Positions 8,843 through 18,602 of a stretch of 43,362 nt of DNA are shown in pieces. The notes beneath the pieces are model-generated. The model was not told the origin of the DNA. It ran no database searches and worked only from the letters and a program-made list of their open reading frames with translations. The position numbers and the translations under genes are program-made. Source of the stretch: an uncultured Mediterranea sp. (GTDB lineage: Bacteria; Bacteroidota; Bacteroidia; Bacteroidales; Bacteroidaceae). Within the stretch, counting starts at the first letter, position 1. Each line of letters starts with the position of its first letter. Location of the stretch: the NCBI GenBank assembly GCA_946056155.1, contig CAMGIP010000005.1, positions 1-43,362 on the forward strand, written 5' to 3'.

Positions 8843-9859
8843 GTGAAGAACAAGAGACTATCTTATTTGGACAACATCAAGGTGATGCTCACCTGGTTAG
8901 TGATTTTCCACCATGCAGGACAGGCGTATGGGAATGGAGGAGAATGGCCCTACAAGCCCTCCAATCCGGAGGAGTTCATGCCCTGGATCTGGCATTTCTT
9001 TGCCGTGAATGCCTCCTTCTTCATGGGTCTCTACTTCCTGATTTCCGGCTATTTCATACCCAGCAGTTTCGACCGGCAGGGATGTCTGACTTTTCTGAAG
9101 AAGAAGTTGCTGAGATTAGGACTTCCGTTGGTGATGGTAGGCTCGGTGCTCTCTTTCGGCTGCAGAAAGTTTGAACTGGCCCACTTGTGGTTTGTGGAGA
9201 ATCTGCTCTTCTTCTGCCTCCTCTATGCCATCTATCGCTCTGTATTCAGGCCCATAAGCCACGACTGCGACTCCCGTCCGACTGTGGTGGGACTAGCCCT
9301 TTTGGCCCTTGTGATGGGCTTGGGCAGTTGGGTTATCCGGCAATACAGTCTGCAGGACCATTGGGTTTCGATCTGGATTCTCGTGCTTGAGCCAGCCCAC
9401 TACCTTCAGTACGTCATGATGTTTGTCTTGGGCATTCTTGCCTACCGCTTCAACTGGATAGAGAAGATGAGCAACCGTACGGGAGCCATTACCCTCGCCA
9501 TCGGCACGATGCTGGCCGCCGACCATTATCTGCGCGGCTCCCTCCCTTGGGACGATTGGGTATGGCAATGGTTTGGCCTCTACGAGTCCTTCCTCTGCCT
9601 CTTCATCAACTTCGGACTTCTCTGGCTGTTCCGCCAATACCTGAATCAGGCGAACCGCTTCATGCAATGGTGTGCCGCGCAGAGCTATGGAGCCTACATC
9701 ATCCACCTGCCCCTGATGCTTGCCATACAGAATCTCTCCGACGGAGTCTGGGTGGGTGCCTTTGGCAAGTTCATGCTCATAGGAGTAGTCACCACCCTGG
9801 TTTCATTCCTCCTGACCTGGCTGATGCGCATGATTCCGGGAGTGAAGCAGATTATCTGA
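8843..9859 (+). CDS. Acyltransferase family 3 membrane protein
   Basis: A 338-residue polytopic membrane protein of the acyltransferase-3 family (PF01757; OafA/NodX-like). The GTG start gives the conserved N-terminus RLSYLDNIKVMLTWLVIFHH, where the HH-containing first helix is typical; the next ATG (8884) would cut this helix. About ten hydrophobic segments follow, with AHLWFVENLLFF at about 113 and IIHLPLMLAIQ near residue 290. Family members transfer acetyl or similar groups to sugars at the membrane, or build membrane glycans. Its place inside a PUL is unusual, since degradation loci normally carry esterases. It has its own promoter and is convergent with the HTCS gene, 39 bases apart. Confidence 0.85.
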   Translation: MKNKRLSYLDNIKVMLTWLVIFHHAGQAYGNGGEWPYKPSNPEEFMPWIWHFFAVNASFFMGLYFLISGYFIPSSFDRQGCLTFLKKKLLRLGLPLVMVGSVLSFGCRKFELAHLWFVENLLFFCLLYAIYRSVFRPISHDCDSRPTVVGLALLALVMGLGSWVIRQYSLQDHWVSIWILVLEPAHYLQYVMMFVLGILAYRFNWIEKMSNRTGAITLAIGTMLAADHYLRGSLPWDDWVWQWFGLYESFLCLFINFGLLWLFRQYLNQANRFMQWCAAQSYGAYIIHLPLMLAIQNLSDGVWVGAFGKFMLIGVVTTLVSFLLTWLMRMIPGVKQII

Positions 9860-9898
9860 CACGCAAGCATCCAAGACCTATCTTGTTACACTAAAAAA

Positions 9899-12800
9899 CT
9901 ACTGCGATGTATTGAGATTGGTTGGTGTGCAATCATCAGAGTTCCCTCTACGGTAGTCCATAGGAGTCACATGATACTTCTCCTTGAAGCACTTACTGAA
10001 ATACTTGGGATTGATGTAACCTACCCTGTCGGAGATTTCAGCCATGTTGAGTTCAAGATGGTTACGCAGCAGGAAGGCAGCTCTTTTCAGACGGAAATCG
10101 GTAACGAATTCTCTTGGAGTCTGCCCCGTGATGGCCTTGAACTTGGTAAAGAACTTGGTCCGCGACATGCAGAGGGTCAATGCCAGCTCATCCACATTGA
10201 ACTCGCTATCCTCCATACGCCGCTCAACAATCTCCATCACCTGATCCACGAATTGCTTATCCATGGCATTTGTGGCCAACACCGACAAATCGGCTTGGGG
10301 CTGACGACTATACTTCTCCTGCAACATCATACGGCTCTTCACTAAGTTGTTGCATCTTGATAGCAGAATGTTGACATTGAAAGGCTTCGAGATATAATCA
10401 TCGGCCCCCATCCGCAATCCCTCTAAGTTGTGCTCAATAGCCGTTTTGGCAGTAAGCAGCACTACAGGTATATGGCAGGTATCAAAATCATTTTTTATGG
10501 TACGGCAGAGCTCTGTGCCGGTTACTTCCGGCATGATCACATCACTCAGGATAATGTCTGGCATTTCACTATGTGCCTTCTCGATTCCCTCCTTGCCATC
10601 GTATGCATTGATGACCATATAGAGTTGGCTGAAGATACCCGAAAGCATATCGTTCAGTTCCCTGTTGTCCTCCACAATGAGAATCTTGTGCCGATGGTTT
10701 TGGTCACCCTTATCCTCCCGGCCCAGTTCCTGTTCCTGCAACAACGTCTGCAAACTCTCTTCCTCAATCTTCTCTGGGCGCAAGACATGTATCTCAGAAG
10801 AATCCCTACAGATCTGCTCCTCGGTGAAGTGCTCATTACCCATAGGGAGATGCACGCGAAACGTACTTCCCTGCTTCGGCTCACTCTGCACCTCTATGCT
10901 TCCGTGATGCAGTTCCACCAGTCCCTTGGTCAATGCCAGTCCGATACCTGTACCTGTGTTGATGTATGAGTCGTTATCTATCTGATAGAACCTGTTGAAT
11001 ATCTTATCGATATCCTCGGCCTTTATCCCCACCCCATTGTCGGCGACTTCTATGATGACCTCCTGAGCCCATTTCCTCACCGCAATGGAGATATGTCCTC
11101 CCTTGGGAGTATATTTGAAGGCATTCGAAATGAGGTTGTTCAACACCTTCTGCATCTGCTTGGCATCAAACCAAAGTCGGATATCCTCGCCACTCTTGTC
11201 GAAGGTGAAAGCTATATTACGCTGCTCGGCATGCTCCTGAAACAGCAGGAAGAGTTCATAGACAAACTCCACAATGTTGTGTTCACTCACCTTGATGCTC
11301 ATGTAGCCCTGCTCCTGCTTTCTGAAATCCAGCAATTCACTAATCAGCGCCTTCATCTGAAGAGAGTTCTTATAGACACTTAACATCTTGCCATATACAT
11401 TGGGAGTGAGAGAACGGATCTGCAATAACATCTCCATCTTTCCAATGATCAGAGTAAGCGGAGTGCGAAACTCATGAGAGATATTGGTGAAGAAGCGCAG
11501 CTTGCTCTGGTTCAATTGCTCTATATCTCGGATATGGTTCTGCTCATATTTGAGAGACTCCTGCAGCTGGATACGCCGATAGTAGGTTCGTACCAGAAAC
11601 CACATCAGACTGCCTATAGTGATGAGATAAATCAGATAGGCGACATAGGTTCGGTAGAATGGAGGCAGGATCTTGATTTCCAACCTGCTGGCAGGTACCA
11701 ACGCCTCATCTACTCCTTCGGCCTTTACTATCAGCGTATAGGTACCCGGATTCAAATTGGTATAAGTAATCGTATGCTGTTTAAGTCTGTTCCAGCTCTC
11801 GGAGAATCCCTCCATCCGATAGATGATTTTATCCTTGCCAAACGGCACAAAGTCTGTCGTAGTATATTCGATGTTGAACAGGTTCTGATTGGCCTTCAGG
11901 GTGATAGAAGGAGTATAGCTGATATCTTGCGTCAGGATGCCATCGGAGCCACCCACATGGACAACCTGTCCATTCACCGTGAGGCGGTAGGGCAAGATGC
12001 GATAAGAGCGGTGTTCCGATTGCCAGACGTTCTCCGAGAATGATACCATGCCATCGGTGCCGCCGATAAAGATCTCGCCCCTACCGTTGCGAAAAAGCGC
12101 TTGAGGATTGATGCAGCTCAAAGGCAGATCGTCATAATTGGTAAACCGCTTGGTCTGACAATCGAGAATAGAAAATCCCAAATCTGTGGTGATGAGCAAT
12201 CGGTTGTCGGAAAGCTCACAGGCATTATACACCACGTTGCTGTTCAGACCATTGTTTTTCATGTCAAAATTTTCAAAGCATTTGGAATCAGGCAGATAGA
12301 GATCTAGCCCTTCATCGTTGGTACATATCCATATCCGATGCTGGCTGTCCTCATAGATGGTGTTGATACTATTGCTGCTGATGCCGCCCTTTATGGCATA
12401 GTTCACTTTATAGTTGTCCATCTGCTTCGTATCGAAGTGGTAAACCGATATTCCGTTGATATTGTTGGTGATCCAGAGGTTGCCTTGATGATCGAGCATC
12501 AATCCGACGGTTGAAGTCGTCACATAACGTGCATCAGGATTATCCAAGAGCAGTTGGCTTTTGCCGCTTTTCGGGTCAAAGAGAGCCAGGTTGTTGGTCG
12601 TGGCCAGAATCAGCTTCCCTTGGTAAGGCAACACATCCTCCACGATATTCGAAGGGATGGTTGTTGAATCCCCCGCTACATGTCTGTAGCTGGTTACCTT
12701 TGCTGTTTTCAAGTCCAGCTTGTTCAGTCCTCCCAAGTGCATGCCCATCCATAGTATCTCCTGTTCGCTATCGTAGTACATGGAGCGGATATTGCTTTGA

Positions 12801-13936
12801 GACAAGAGTTGGAACTTTCCCTCCTTGTACCACTGGTATCGTCCAGTTTTCGGATCATATCTGTTGAGTCCACCCCCTTCGGTGCTGATCCACAAGATGC
12901 CATCCTTTCCTTCACAGATGCGGCTTACAATGGGCGAGCTCAGTCCTATTCCCTCGTGAGCCGATGGCTGATATTCCTGATAGACCTGCTTTTGAGGATG
13001 GAAATAGTTCACCCCACCAAAGTAGGTCCCCACCCACATGTTCCCCTGAGAGTCACACGCCAAACTCCAAACAGACGAATGGCTCAAGCTCTTCTTCTTG
13101 TCGGAGTGGCCGTAGTGACTAAATGTTCCATCCTTTGGGTTGAACCTGTTCAGTCCGTTGAAGGTTCCTATCCAGATATTGCCCTCCAAATCCTCACAAC
13201 AGCGGTGAGCAAAGTTGGAACTGAGGCTATAGGGATTGCCCTCTTCCTTCATGAAATGAGTCACTTCACCTTGGTGTAGCCGATAGACGCCTCCACCGGA
13301 ACGATCGGCGACCCAGTAGTCCCCGCTTCGGGTACGCAATATATCACTGATATGTCCATGGGGCAGCAATGGTCTCAACTCACGCTCTGAAGTGAGCAGA
13401 TGTAGCCCTTGTCCCGAAGTACCTATCAGAATGGAGTCGTTATGGATATGGAAGCGGCTGATGTGAAAGCGATGGTCGGGCATTTGGTAGAAGAGAGAGA
13501 GCTGGCCATTCTCATATTTGTAGATACGGTGTCCGTCTGTGGTGTAAAGGTGGTCAGCATAGAAGGCCGAGAACATACCGTTCATGGTCAGATGATTGAA
13601 GGTATCGGTCTTGATGTCGTATTCCGATACCCCCATGATACCTATCAGATAGACATGTCCACGCCGGTCGCCAATGACTTGATAGATATTATTGTAGCGC
13701 AGGGAGTTCTTATTCCCCTTTTCCTTTTTGAAAATCCTGAAATCCTTGCCATTGTAAAGGCTCACTCCATTGCGGGTACCAAACCACAAAAAACCACGCT
13801 CATCTTGGTAGATGGAGATGACCGAATTGTGTGACAAGCCATTGTCGGTCGTCAAGTGAATAAAAGAGATGTCTTGCCCCTTAGCAAAGAGACAGATAAA
13901 GAGCGTAAATAATAGGAGTAGAAGTTTCGTTTTCAT
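9899..13936 (-). CDS. Hybrid two-component system regulator (HTCS) of the PUL
   Basis: A 1345-residue one-protein signalling system. The start MKTKLLLLLFTLFICLFAKGQ gives a signal sequence; the longer ORF start at 14023 adds 29 unlikely residues. Order: about a dozen periplasmic two-component propeller repeats (GLSHNSVISIYQDERGFLWFGT and so on), a Y_Y_Y domain, one membrane helix (YVAYLIYLITIGSLMWFLV), histidine kinase (FFTNISHEFRTPLTLI with the phospho-His; NLISNAFKYTP; DNGVGI), receiver (ILSDVIMPEVTG, TAK, SKPF) and a C-terminal AraC-type helix-turn-helix. HTCS proteins bind a breakdown product in the periplasm and switch on nearby PUL genes. The likely targets here are the GH88-SusCD operon and the lyase. 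Confidence 0.95.
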   Translation of the reverse strand: MKTKLLLLLFTLFICLFAKGQDISFIHLTTDNGLSHNSVISIYQDERGFLWFGTRNGVSLYNGKDFRIFKKEKGNKNSLRYNNIYQVIGDRRGHVYLIGIMGVSEYDIKTDTFNHLTMNGMFSAFYADHLYTTDGHRIYKYENGQLSLFYQMPDHRFHISRFHIHNDSILIGTSGQGLHLLTSERELRPLLPHGHISDILRTRSGDYWVADRSGGGVYRLHQGEVTHFMKEEGNPYSLSSNFAHRCCEDLEGNIWIGTFNGLNRFNPKDGTFSHYGHSDKKKSLSHSSVWSLACDSQGNMWVGTYFGGVNYFHPQKQVYQEYQPSAHEGIGLSSPIVSRICEGKDGILWISTEGGGLNRYDPKTGRYQWYKEGKFQLLSQSNIRSMYYDSEQEILWMGMHLGGLNKLDLKTAKVTSYRHVAGDSTTIPSNIVEDVLPYQGKLILATTNNLALFDPKSGKSQLLLDNPDARYVTTSTVGLMLDHQGNLWITNNINGISVYHFDTKQMDNYKVNYAIKGGISSNSINTIYEDSQHRIWICTNDEGLDLYLPDSKCFENFDMKNNGLNSNVVYNACELSDNRLLITTDLGFSILDCQTKRFTNYDDLPLSCINPQALFRNGRGEIFIGGTDGMVSFSENVWQSEHRSYRILPYRLTVNGQVVHVGGSDGILTQDISYTPSITLKANQNLFNIEYTTTDFVPFGKDKIIYRMEGFSESWNRLKQHTITYTNLNPGTYTLIVKAEGVDEALVPASRLEIKILPPFYRTYVAYLIYLITIGSLMWFLVRTYYRRIQLQESLKYEQNHIRDIEQLNQSKLRFFTNISHEFRTPLTLIIGKMEMLLQIRSLTPNVYGKMLSVYKNSLQMKALISELLDFRKQEQGYMSIKVSEHNIVEFVYELFLLFQEHAEQRNIAFTFDKSGEDIRLWFDAKQMQKVLNNLISNAFKYTPKGGHISIAVRKWAQEVIIEVADNGVGIKAEDIDKIFNRFYQIDNDSYINTGTGIGLALTKGLVELHHGSIEVQSEPKQGSTFRVHLPMGNEHFTEEQICRDSSEIHVLRPEKIEEESLQTLLQEQELGREDKGDQNHRHKILIVEDNRELNDMLSGIFSQLYMVINAYDGKEGIEKAHSEMPDIILSDVIMPEVTGTELCRTIKNDFDTCHIPVVLLTAKTAIEHNLEGLRMGADDYISKPFNVNILLSRCNNLVKSRMMLQEKYSRQPQADLSVLATNAMDKQFVDQVMEIVERRMEDSEFNVDELALTLCMSRTKFFTKFKAITGQTPREFVTDFRLKRAAFLLRNHLELNMAEISDRVGYINPKYFSKCFKEKYHVTPMDYRRGNSDDCTPTNLNTSQ

Positions 13937-13957
13937 AATGACAGGGGTAACGCGCGG

Positions 13958-13965
13958 CAAATATA
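13958..13965 (-). promoter_or_regulatory. Probable -7 element of the HTCS gene
   Basis: On the minus strand TATATTTG matches TAnnTTTG, 21 bases upstream of the chosen ATG. No good TTTG is seen 19-21 bases further upstream. Its position favours the internal start at 13936 over the ORF-track start at 14023. Confidence 0.5.
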
Positions 13966-14123
13966 ATATAAAATTTCCAAAAGAATCGGATTTTTCGTCT
14001 GGATTTGTGACAAATCCGTCCATTTCCGAAGAGGCTTTTGTTCACCTGCCATTTTTACCTCCAAATGTACAATTTCACCCCATTTCTTGTACCTATTTCT
14101 ACCATTGTCTTTTCCAAATCACC

Positions 14124-14131
14124 TACTTTTG
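14124..14131 (+). promoter_or_regulatory. Probable -7 element of the GH88-SusCD operon
   Basis: TACTTTTG lies within ctacttttgcagc, identical to the lyase promoter core at 4335-4347. No TTTG sits at -33. Upstream, ATTT(n)ACC-like words recur at about 14051, 14072, 14082 and 14094; they could be regulator sites, but this is speculative. Confidence 0.55.
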
Positions 14132-14166
14132 CAGCGGATTAATACCTTTTAACGAAGAATTACAGC

Positions 14167-15405
14167 ATGAAAAGCAAGTTGGCACATACCCTCTTAGGAG
14201 CAGTGGCGGTAGGGATATTCATCACCTGCTGCCAGATGAACATGCCGCCCGATTTCCTGACTGAAAACATTGAGCACGCGGACAGACAGTACAGGCATCT
14301 GGTGAATAATTTGCCACAACAGAGCCCTGTATTGTTTCCCCACACCCAGAATGGAGATGGGGAGCATAGGTACGCACAGGTAGGCCATGACTGGACGGTA
14401 GGCTTCTTTCCTGGCAACCTGTGGCATCTGTATGCACTCACTGGCAAAGAGTACTGGAAGCTGACGGCCGAGAAATATACCCAACTGCTGGAACAAGTGC
14501 AATACGATACGTTACAACAGGATATCGGTTTCATTATCGGATGCAGTTATCTGAATGGATACCGACTGACTGGCAAAAAGGAATATGTCCCTGTGGTCAT
14601 TCAAGCGGCACAGACTCTTGCTACCCGTTTCCGCCCCAACCTCGGAGTCTTTGAGTCGTATCCTTCAAATCGGCTAAGCAGGAAGAGGGGTAATAGCCTT
14701 ACAGCGAAAGAGGAGGGGATAGACAGAAATCTCTGTGCAGTGGTGATAGGCAGTATGATGAATTTAGAGATACTCTTTGAGGCTACCCGGCTCTCGGGTG
14801 ACTCTACCTATTACACTATGGCATGCTCTCATGCCAAGCAGACACTGAAAAACCATGTACGGGAAAACGGGAGTATCCATCAGGTAGTAGGCTACCATCC
14901 CTCCACGGGCAAGGTTGAGTACCAAGGTTCCAAGCAGAGCCAAGACGATGAACTATCGTGGGCAAGAGGGCAAGCCTGGGCACTGTATGGATGTACGATA
15001 TGCTACCGCTATACCCAAGACAGCAGTTACCTGCGTCTGGTAGAGAAACTCTATAACTATGTATTTACCAATCCCAAACTGCCCGAAGACCTAATACCCT
15101 ACTGGAATCTGGACGCCTTGAACATTTCCAAAGAGCCGAGGGATGTTTCAGCAGCAGCCATCATAGCCTCAGCTCTCTATGAGCTGTACACCTTGACGCA
15201 GAACGAAATCTATAGCAAGACAGCGGACCGTCTGATGGAGGCTTTGGCCTCACCCGTCTATCGGGCCGACATCGGTAAAAACCTCGGTTTCCTGCTGATG
15301 CATTCGGTAGGCAGCAAACCCGATGGATGGACCATCGACAAGCCGCTGGTCTATGCCGACTACTATTTCTTGGAAGCCTTGAAACGCAAATCGAAGATTG
15401 AATGA
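14167..15405 (+). CDS. GH88 family unsaturated glucuronyl hydrolase-like protein
   Basis: A 412-residue secreted or lipid-anchored protein (N-terminus GIFITCCQMNMPP). It follows the GH88 pattern: HDWTVGFFPGNLW, QQDIGFIIGCSYLNGYRLTG (Asp119, matching Asp88 of the Bacillus enzyme), WARGQAWALYG, EPRDVSAAAIIASALYEL and the ending PLVYADYYFLEALKR. GH88 enzymes remove the 4,5-unsaturated uronate left by polysaccharide lyases. Odd: where the family has I-D-N/x-MMNL, with the catalytic Asp (Asp149 in the Bacillus enzyme), this protein has VVIGSMMNL (Gly195), one base change away from Asp, plus an insertion of about 14 residues just before. Activity is therefore in doubt. First gene of the operon; 38 bases before SusC. 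Confidence 0.88.
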   Translation: MKSKLAHTLLGAVAVGIFITCCQMNMPPDFLTENIEHADRQYRHLVNNLPQQSPVLFPHTQNGDGEHRYAQVGHDWTVGFFPGNLWHLYALTGKEYWKLTAEKYTQLLEQVQYDTLQQDIGFIIGCSYLNGYRLTGKKEYVPVVIQAAQTLATRFRPNLGVFESYPSNRLSRKRGNSLTAKEEGIDRNLCAVVIGSMMNLEILFEATRLSGDSTYYTMACSHAKQTLKNHVRENGSIHQVVGYHPSTGKVEYQGSKQSQDDELSWARGQAWALYGCTICYRYTQDSSYLRLVEKLYNYVFTNPKLPEDLIPYWNLDALNISKEPRDVSAAAIIASALYELYTLTQNEIYSKTADRLMEALASPVYRADIGKNLGFLLMHSVGSKPDGWTIDKPLVYADYYFLEALKRKSKIE

Positions 15406-15443
15406 CCTTATACTATTTTTTTAACACTTAATTTATTAGAAAG

Positions 15444-18400
15444 ATGAAGAACTTCTTCCCCATGAAGATACCCCAAAAGCAGATGTGGCTCTTGGCGGTG
15501 TCATTGTCGTTTGGACAAGTGGCTTTTCCTTCAGGCAACTTTGTACCGGAAGAGGCTTCTGTTGCCCACGCTGTGACGCAACAGAATCTAAAGACGGTCA
15601 AGGGAACAGTGACAGACAACTACGGCCCCGTCATCGGTGCCAGTGTCATTGTGAAAGGTACAAGCCGTGGAGTGATTACTGATCTGGATGGTAAGTTCCA
15701 GCTCGAGGTGCCGGTAGGTGCCACCATTGTGGTATCTTTTGTAGGATACAACAACAAGGAAATCAAGTACTCCGGCCAATCCTCCCTACAGGTGAAGCTG
15801 GCAGAGGATGTGCAACAATTGCAGGAGGTTCAAGTCGTGGCTTACGGTACGACGAGAAAGGTGACCGTAACGGGTGCCATGTCCTCCATCACTTCACAGG
15901 ATGTGCTGAAGACACCAGTCTCCAGCATGAGTAATGCCTTGGCAGGTAAGGTTCCAGGACTCTCCACCGTACAGACTACCGGCCAGCCTGGTGCCGATGA
16001 TGCGGTGCTCTACGTACGCGGCGTGGGTTCACTTTCCGAATCTCTCTCCACACCGTTGGTTCTGGTGGATGGTGTGCAGCGCTCATTCAACCAGATTGAC
16101 CCCAATGAGGTAGAGGATATCACCGTGCTAAAAGATGCCTCAGCTACCGCCGTCTTCGGAGTGCGAGGTGCCAACGGTGTCATCATCGTGACGACCAAAC
16201 GAGGAAAAGAGGGAAAGGCTAAGGTCAACTTCTCTACCTCTTTTGCCCTGCAGATGCCTACTCGTATGCCAGATATGGTGGGTAGTTACGACTATGCACG
16301 TACCTACAACGAAGCTCAGCTTCGGGATGGCGTGGCCCAAGATGCCCTCGCTTTTTCTCCCGAAGTAGTGGAGGCCTTTCGAACTGGTAGCGATCCTCTG
16401 GCCTATCCCAGCACCGACTGGCTGGATCTGCGCATGAAGAATACAGCTCTGCAGACCCAGCACAACGTGACCATTTCGGGAGGTACTGAAAAAGTACGAT
16501 ACTTTGCCTCGTTGGGCGTCTTCACCCAAGAAGGCCTCTTCAAGACCTATGAAACGGACTACAAGAGCAACTATAAGTACAACCGCTACAACTACCGCAT
16601 CAATCTGGACGTGGATCTCACGAAATCCACCCAGCTGCGCATAAACGTGGGAGGTCGGGTCAATGACAAACGTACCCCTAAGTATGATGAAAGCTTGAAT
16701 AGCTACTTCCAACAGCTTTATTGGGCCGTACCTTTTGCCGGTCCGGGTATTGTTGACGGCAAATATCTTAAAACAGACCAGAGAATCTGGAACCAGGGAG
16801 AGATGAAAGACGGCATGAATGCCTACGGACAAGGATACATCACCTCGGCTGGTAATGTACTGAATTTCGACTTACTGCTGGAACAAAAGCTCGATATGCT
16901 GACCAAAGGACTGAAAGTACATCTCAAGGGCTCCTACAACAGCAGTGTGACTTTGAGCAAAACACGCAGTGGATCTGTACCATACTATGAAGTGATACAT
17001 AATGACGATGGTACCAACTCGCTCAAACGATATGGTGAAAAGACCACATTGGGCTATTCGGAGAGCATCGGACGCTCACGCGACTGGTATATGGAGGCTG
17101 CACTCAATTACAAGCGCAAGTTCGGTGAACATCAAGTGGGCGGATTGGTCATGTACAACCAGTCTATGACCTACTATCCTGCGGGGCCCAGTGAGTATCT
17201 TTCTATCCCCAGAAGCTACTTAGGTCTGGTGGGACGCGTCACTTACGACTGGAAGACACGCTACATGGCAGACGTCAATATCGGTTACAACGGCTCAGAA
17301 AACTTTGCCGAAGGACATCGCTTTGGCCTCTTCCCCGCCTTTTCGGTAGGTTGGATCATCACCGAAGAGAAGTTTATGCAACCCTTGAAACCTTTTATCA
17401 GCTACCTCAAGCTGCGTGCCTCTTATGGTATTGTAGGTAATGACCGCACGAGCGATAATTCCCGCTTCCTCTACCTTCCTGACGTCTATACACCATCTAC
17501 TGGCAATTACTATTTCGGCACAGGTTCTGCCGCCCTGAAGGGGGCAGCCGAGTCGAGAAAGGGCAACCCCTCCGTTACGTGGGAAACGGCAGCCAAACAG
17601 AACTATGGTGTTGACCTCTATCTCATCAACAGCAAACTGAAGGTGAACTTTGACTACTTCATCGAGCATCGCCGGGACATTCTGATTTCCCGTGGATCTG
17701 CTCCTGGGTATCTGGCCGTAAACCTTCCCAAGGCCAATCTGGGTAAAGTGAACAACAAGGGATTCGAGGTGGATGTAAAGTGGAGTGATCAGGTGAATGA
17801 CTTCAGGTACAACATTGGGTTCAACGTATCCTATGCCAAGAACAAGATTATCTTTCAAGATGAGGTCACCTATCCTTACGAATGGATGCAACGTACGGGT
17901 CGCTCCGTAGGCCAGAACTTCGGTTACCGCTTCGACGGTTTCTTTTCGGAAGAGGATGTGGCTAAATATAGCACGGAGAAGGGAATTACCATGCCTGACT
18001 ATGGTACAGGTTTTGAACCTCATCCGGGTGATGCCAAATACAAAGACCTTAGTGGCGACATGAAGATTGACCAGAACGATGTGGCACCTATCGGCAATAC
18101 CATCTATCCAAGACTGACCGGCGGCATCAATTATGGCTTCTCATACAAGGGCTTCGATGTGAGCATGACCTGGCAGGGAGCCACGAAGGTTTCACGCCTG
18201 TTAGATGATGTCTTCAGAAACCCCTTTGGCGACACCAACAATCGTGGATTGTTGAAGTACTTCACGACAGATACCTGGACTCAAAAGGGAGATGCTGCCC
18301 TCTATCCGGCCATATCCTTTGTAAACAAAGATCACAACACCATCGCCTCTGACTTGTGGTTACGCGATGCCTCCTACCTTCGTTTGAAGAACGTGGAGGT

Positions 18401-18587
18401 CGGCTACAACTTCAGCAAGAAGGCTTTGCAGAAGATACACCTCGGTAGCCTGCGCGTCTATGCAACCGGATACAACCTGATTACCTTTGACAAACTGAAG
18501 GTGATAGATCCTGAAGCCAAAACGGGTGTAAGTGCCAAATATCCTGTGGTGATGGTAGTGAACCTGGGAGTTAAAGTAGGATTCTAA
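15444..18587 (+). CDS. SusC-like TonB-dependent outer-membrane transporter 1
   Basis: A 1047-residue protein. After an N-terminal signal region comes the carboxypeptidase-like regulatory domain (VKGTVTDNYGPVIGASVIVKGTSRG...GKFQLEVPVGATIVVSFVGY), then a TonB box LQEVQVVAYGTTRK, the plug domain (ALAGKVPGLSTVQTTGQPG, YVRGVGSL, ITVLKDASATAVFGVRGANGVIIVTTKRG) and the 22-strand barrel, ending MVVNLGVKVGF. SusC proteins import oligosaccharides across the outer membrane, powered by TonB, with SusD as lid. It is followed directly by its SusD partner. Confidence 0.96.
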   Translation: MKNFFPMKIPQKQMWLLAVSLSFGQVAFPSGNFVPEEASVAHAVTQQNLKTVKGTVTDNYGPVIGASVIVKGTSRGVITDLDGKFQLEVPVGATIVVSFVGYNNKEIKYSGQSSLQVKLAEDVQQLQEVQVVAYGTTRKVTVTGAMSSITSQDVLKTPVSSMSNALAGKVPGLSTVQTTGQPGADDAVLYVRGVGSLSESLSTPLVLVDGVQRSFNQIDPNEVEDITVLKDASATAVFGVRGANGVIIVTTKRGKEGKAKVNFSTSFALQMPTRMPDMVGSYDYARTYNEAQLRDGVAQDALAFSPEVVEAFRTGSDPLAYPSTDWLDLRMKNTALQTQHNVTISGGTEKVRYFASLGVFTQEGLFKTYETDYKSNYKYNRYNYRINLDVDLTKSTQLRINVGGRVNDKRTPKYDESLNSYFQQLYWAVPFAGPGIVDGKYLKTDQRIWNQGEMKDGMNAYGQGYITSAGNVLNFDLLLEQKLDMLTKGLKVHLKGSYNSSVTLSKTRSGSVPYYEVIHNDDGTNSLKRYGEKTTLGYSESIGRSRDWYMEAALNYKRKFGEHQVGGLVMYNQSMTYYPAGPSEYLSIPRSYLGLVGRVTYDWKTRYMADVNIGYNGSENFAEGHRFGLFPAFSVGWIITEEKFMQPLKPFISYLKLRASYGIVGNDRTSDNSRFLYLPDVYTPSTGNYYFGTGSAALKGAAESRKGNPSVTWETAAKQNYGVDLYLINSKLKVNFDYFIEHRRDILISRGSAPGYLAVNLPKANLGKVNNKGFEVDVKWSDQVNDFRYNIGFNVSYAKNKIIFQDEVTYPYEWMQRTGRSVGQNFGYRFDGFFSEEDVAKYSTEKGITMPDYGTGFEPHPGDAKYKDLSGDMKIDQNDVAPIGNTIYPRLTGGINYGFSYKGFDVSMTWQGATKVSRLLDDVFRNPFGDTNNRGLLKYFTTDTWTQKGDAALYPAISFVNKDHNTIASDLWLRDASYLRLKNVEVGYNFSKKALQKIHLGSLRVYATGYNLITFDKLKVIDPEAKTGVSAKYPVVMVVNLGVKVGF

Positions 18588-18602
18588 ACTATTAATAAAG
18601 AT

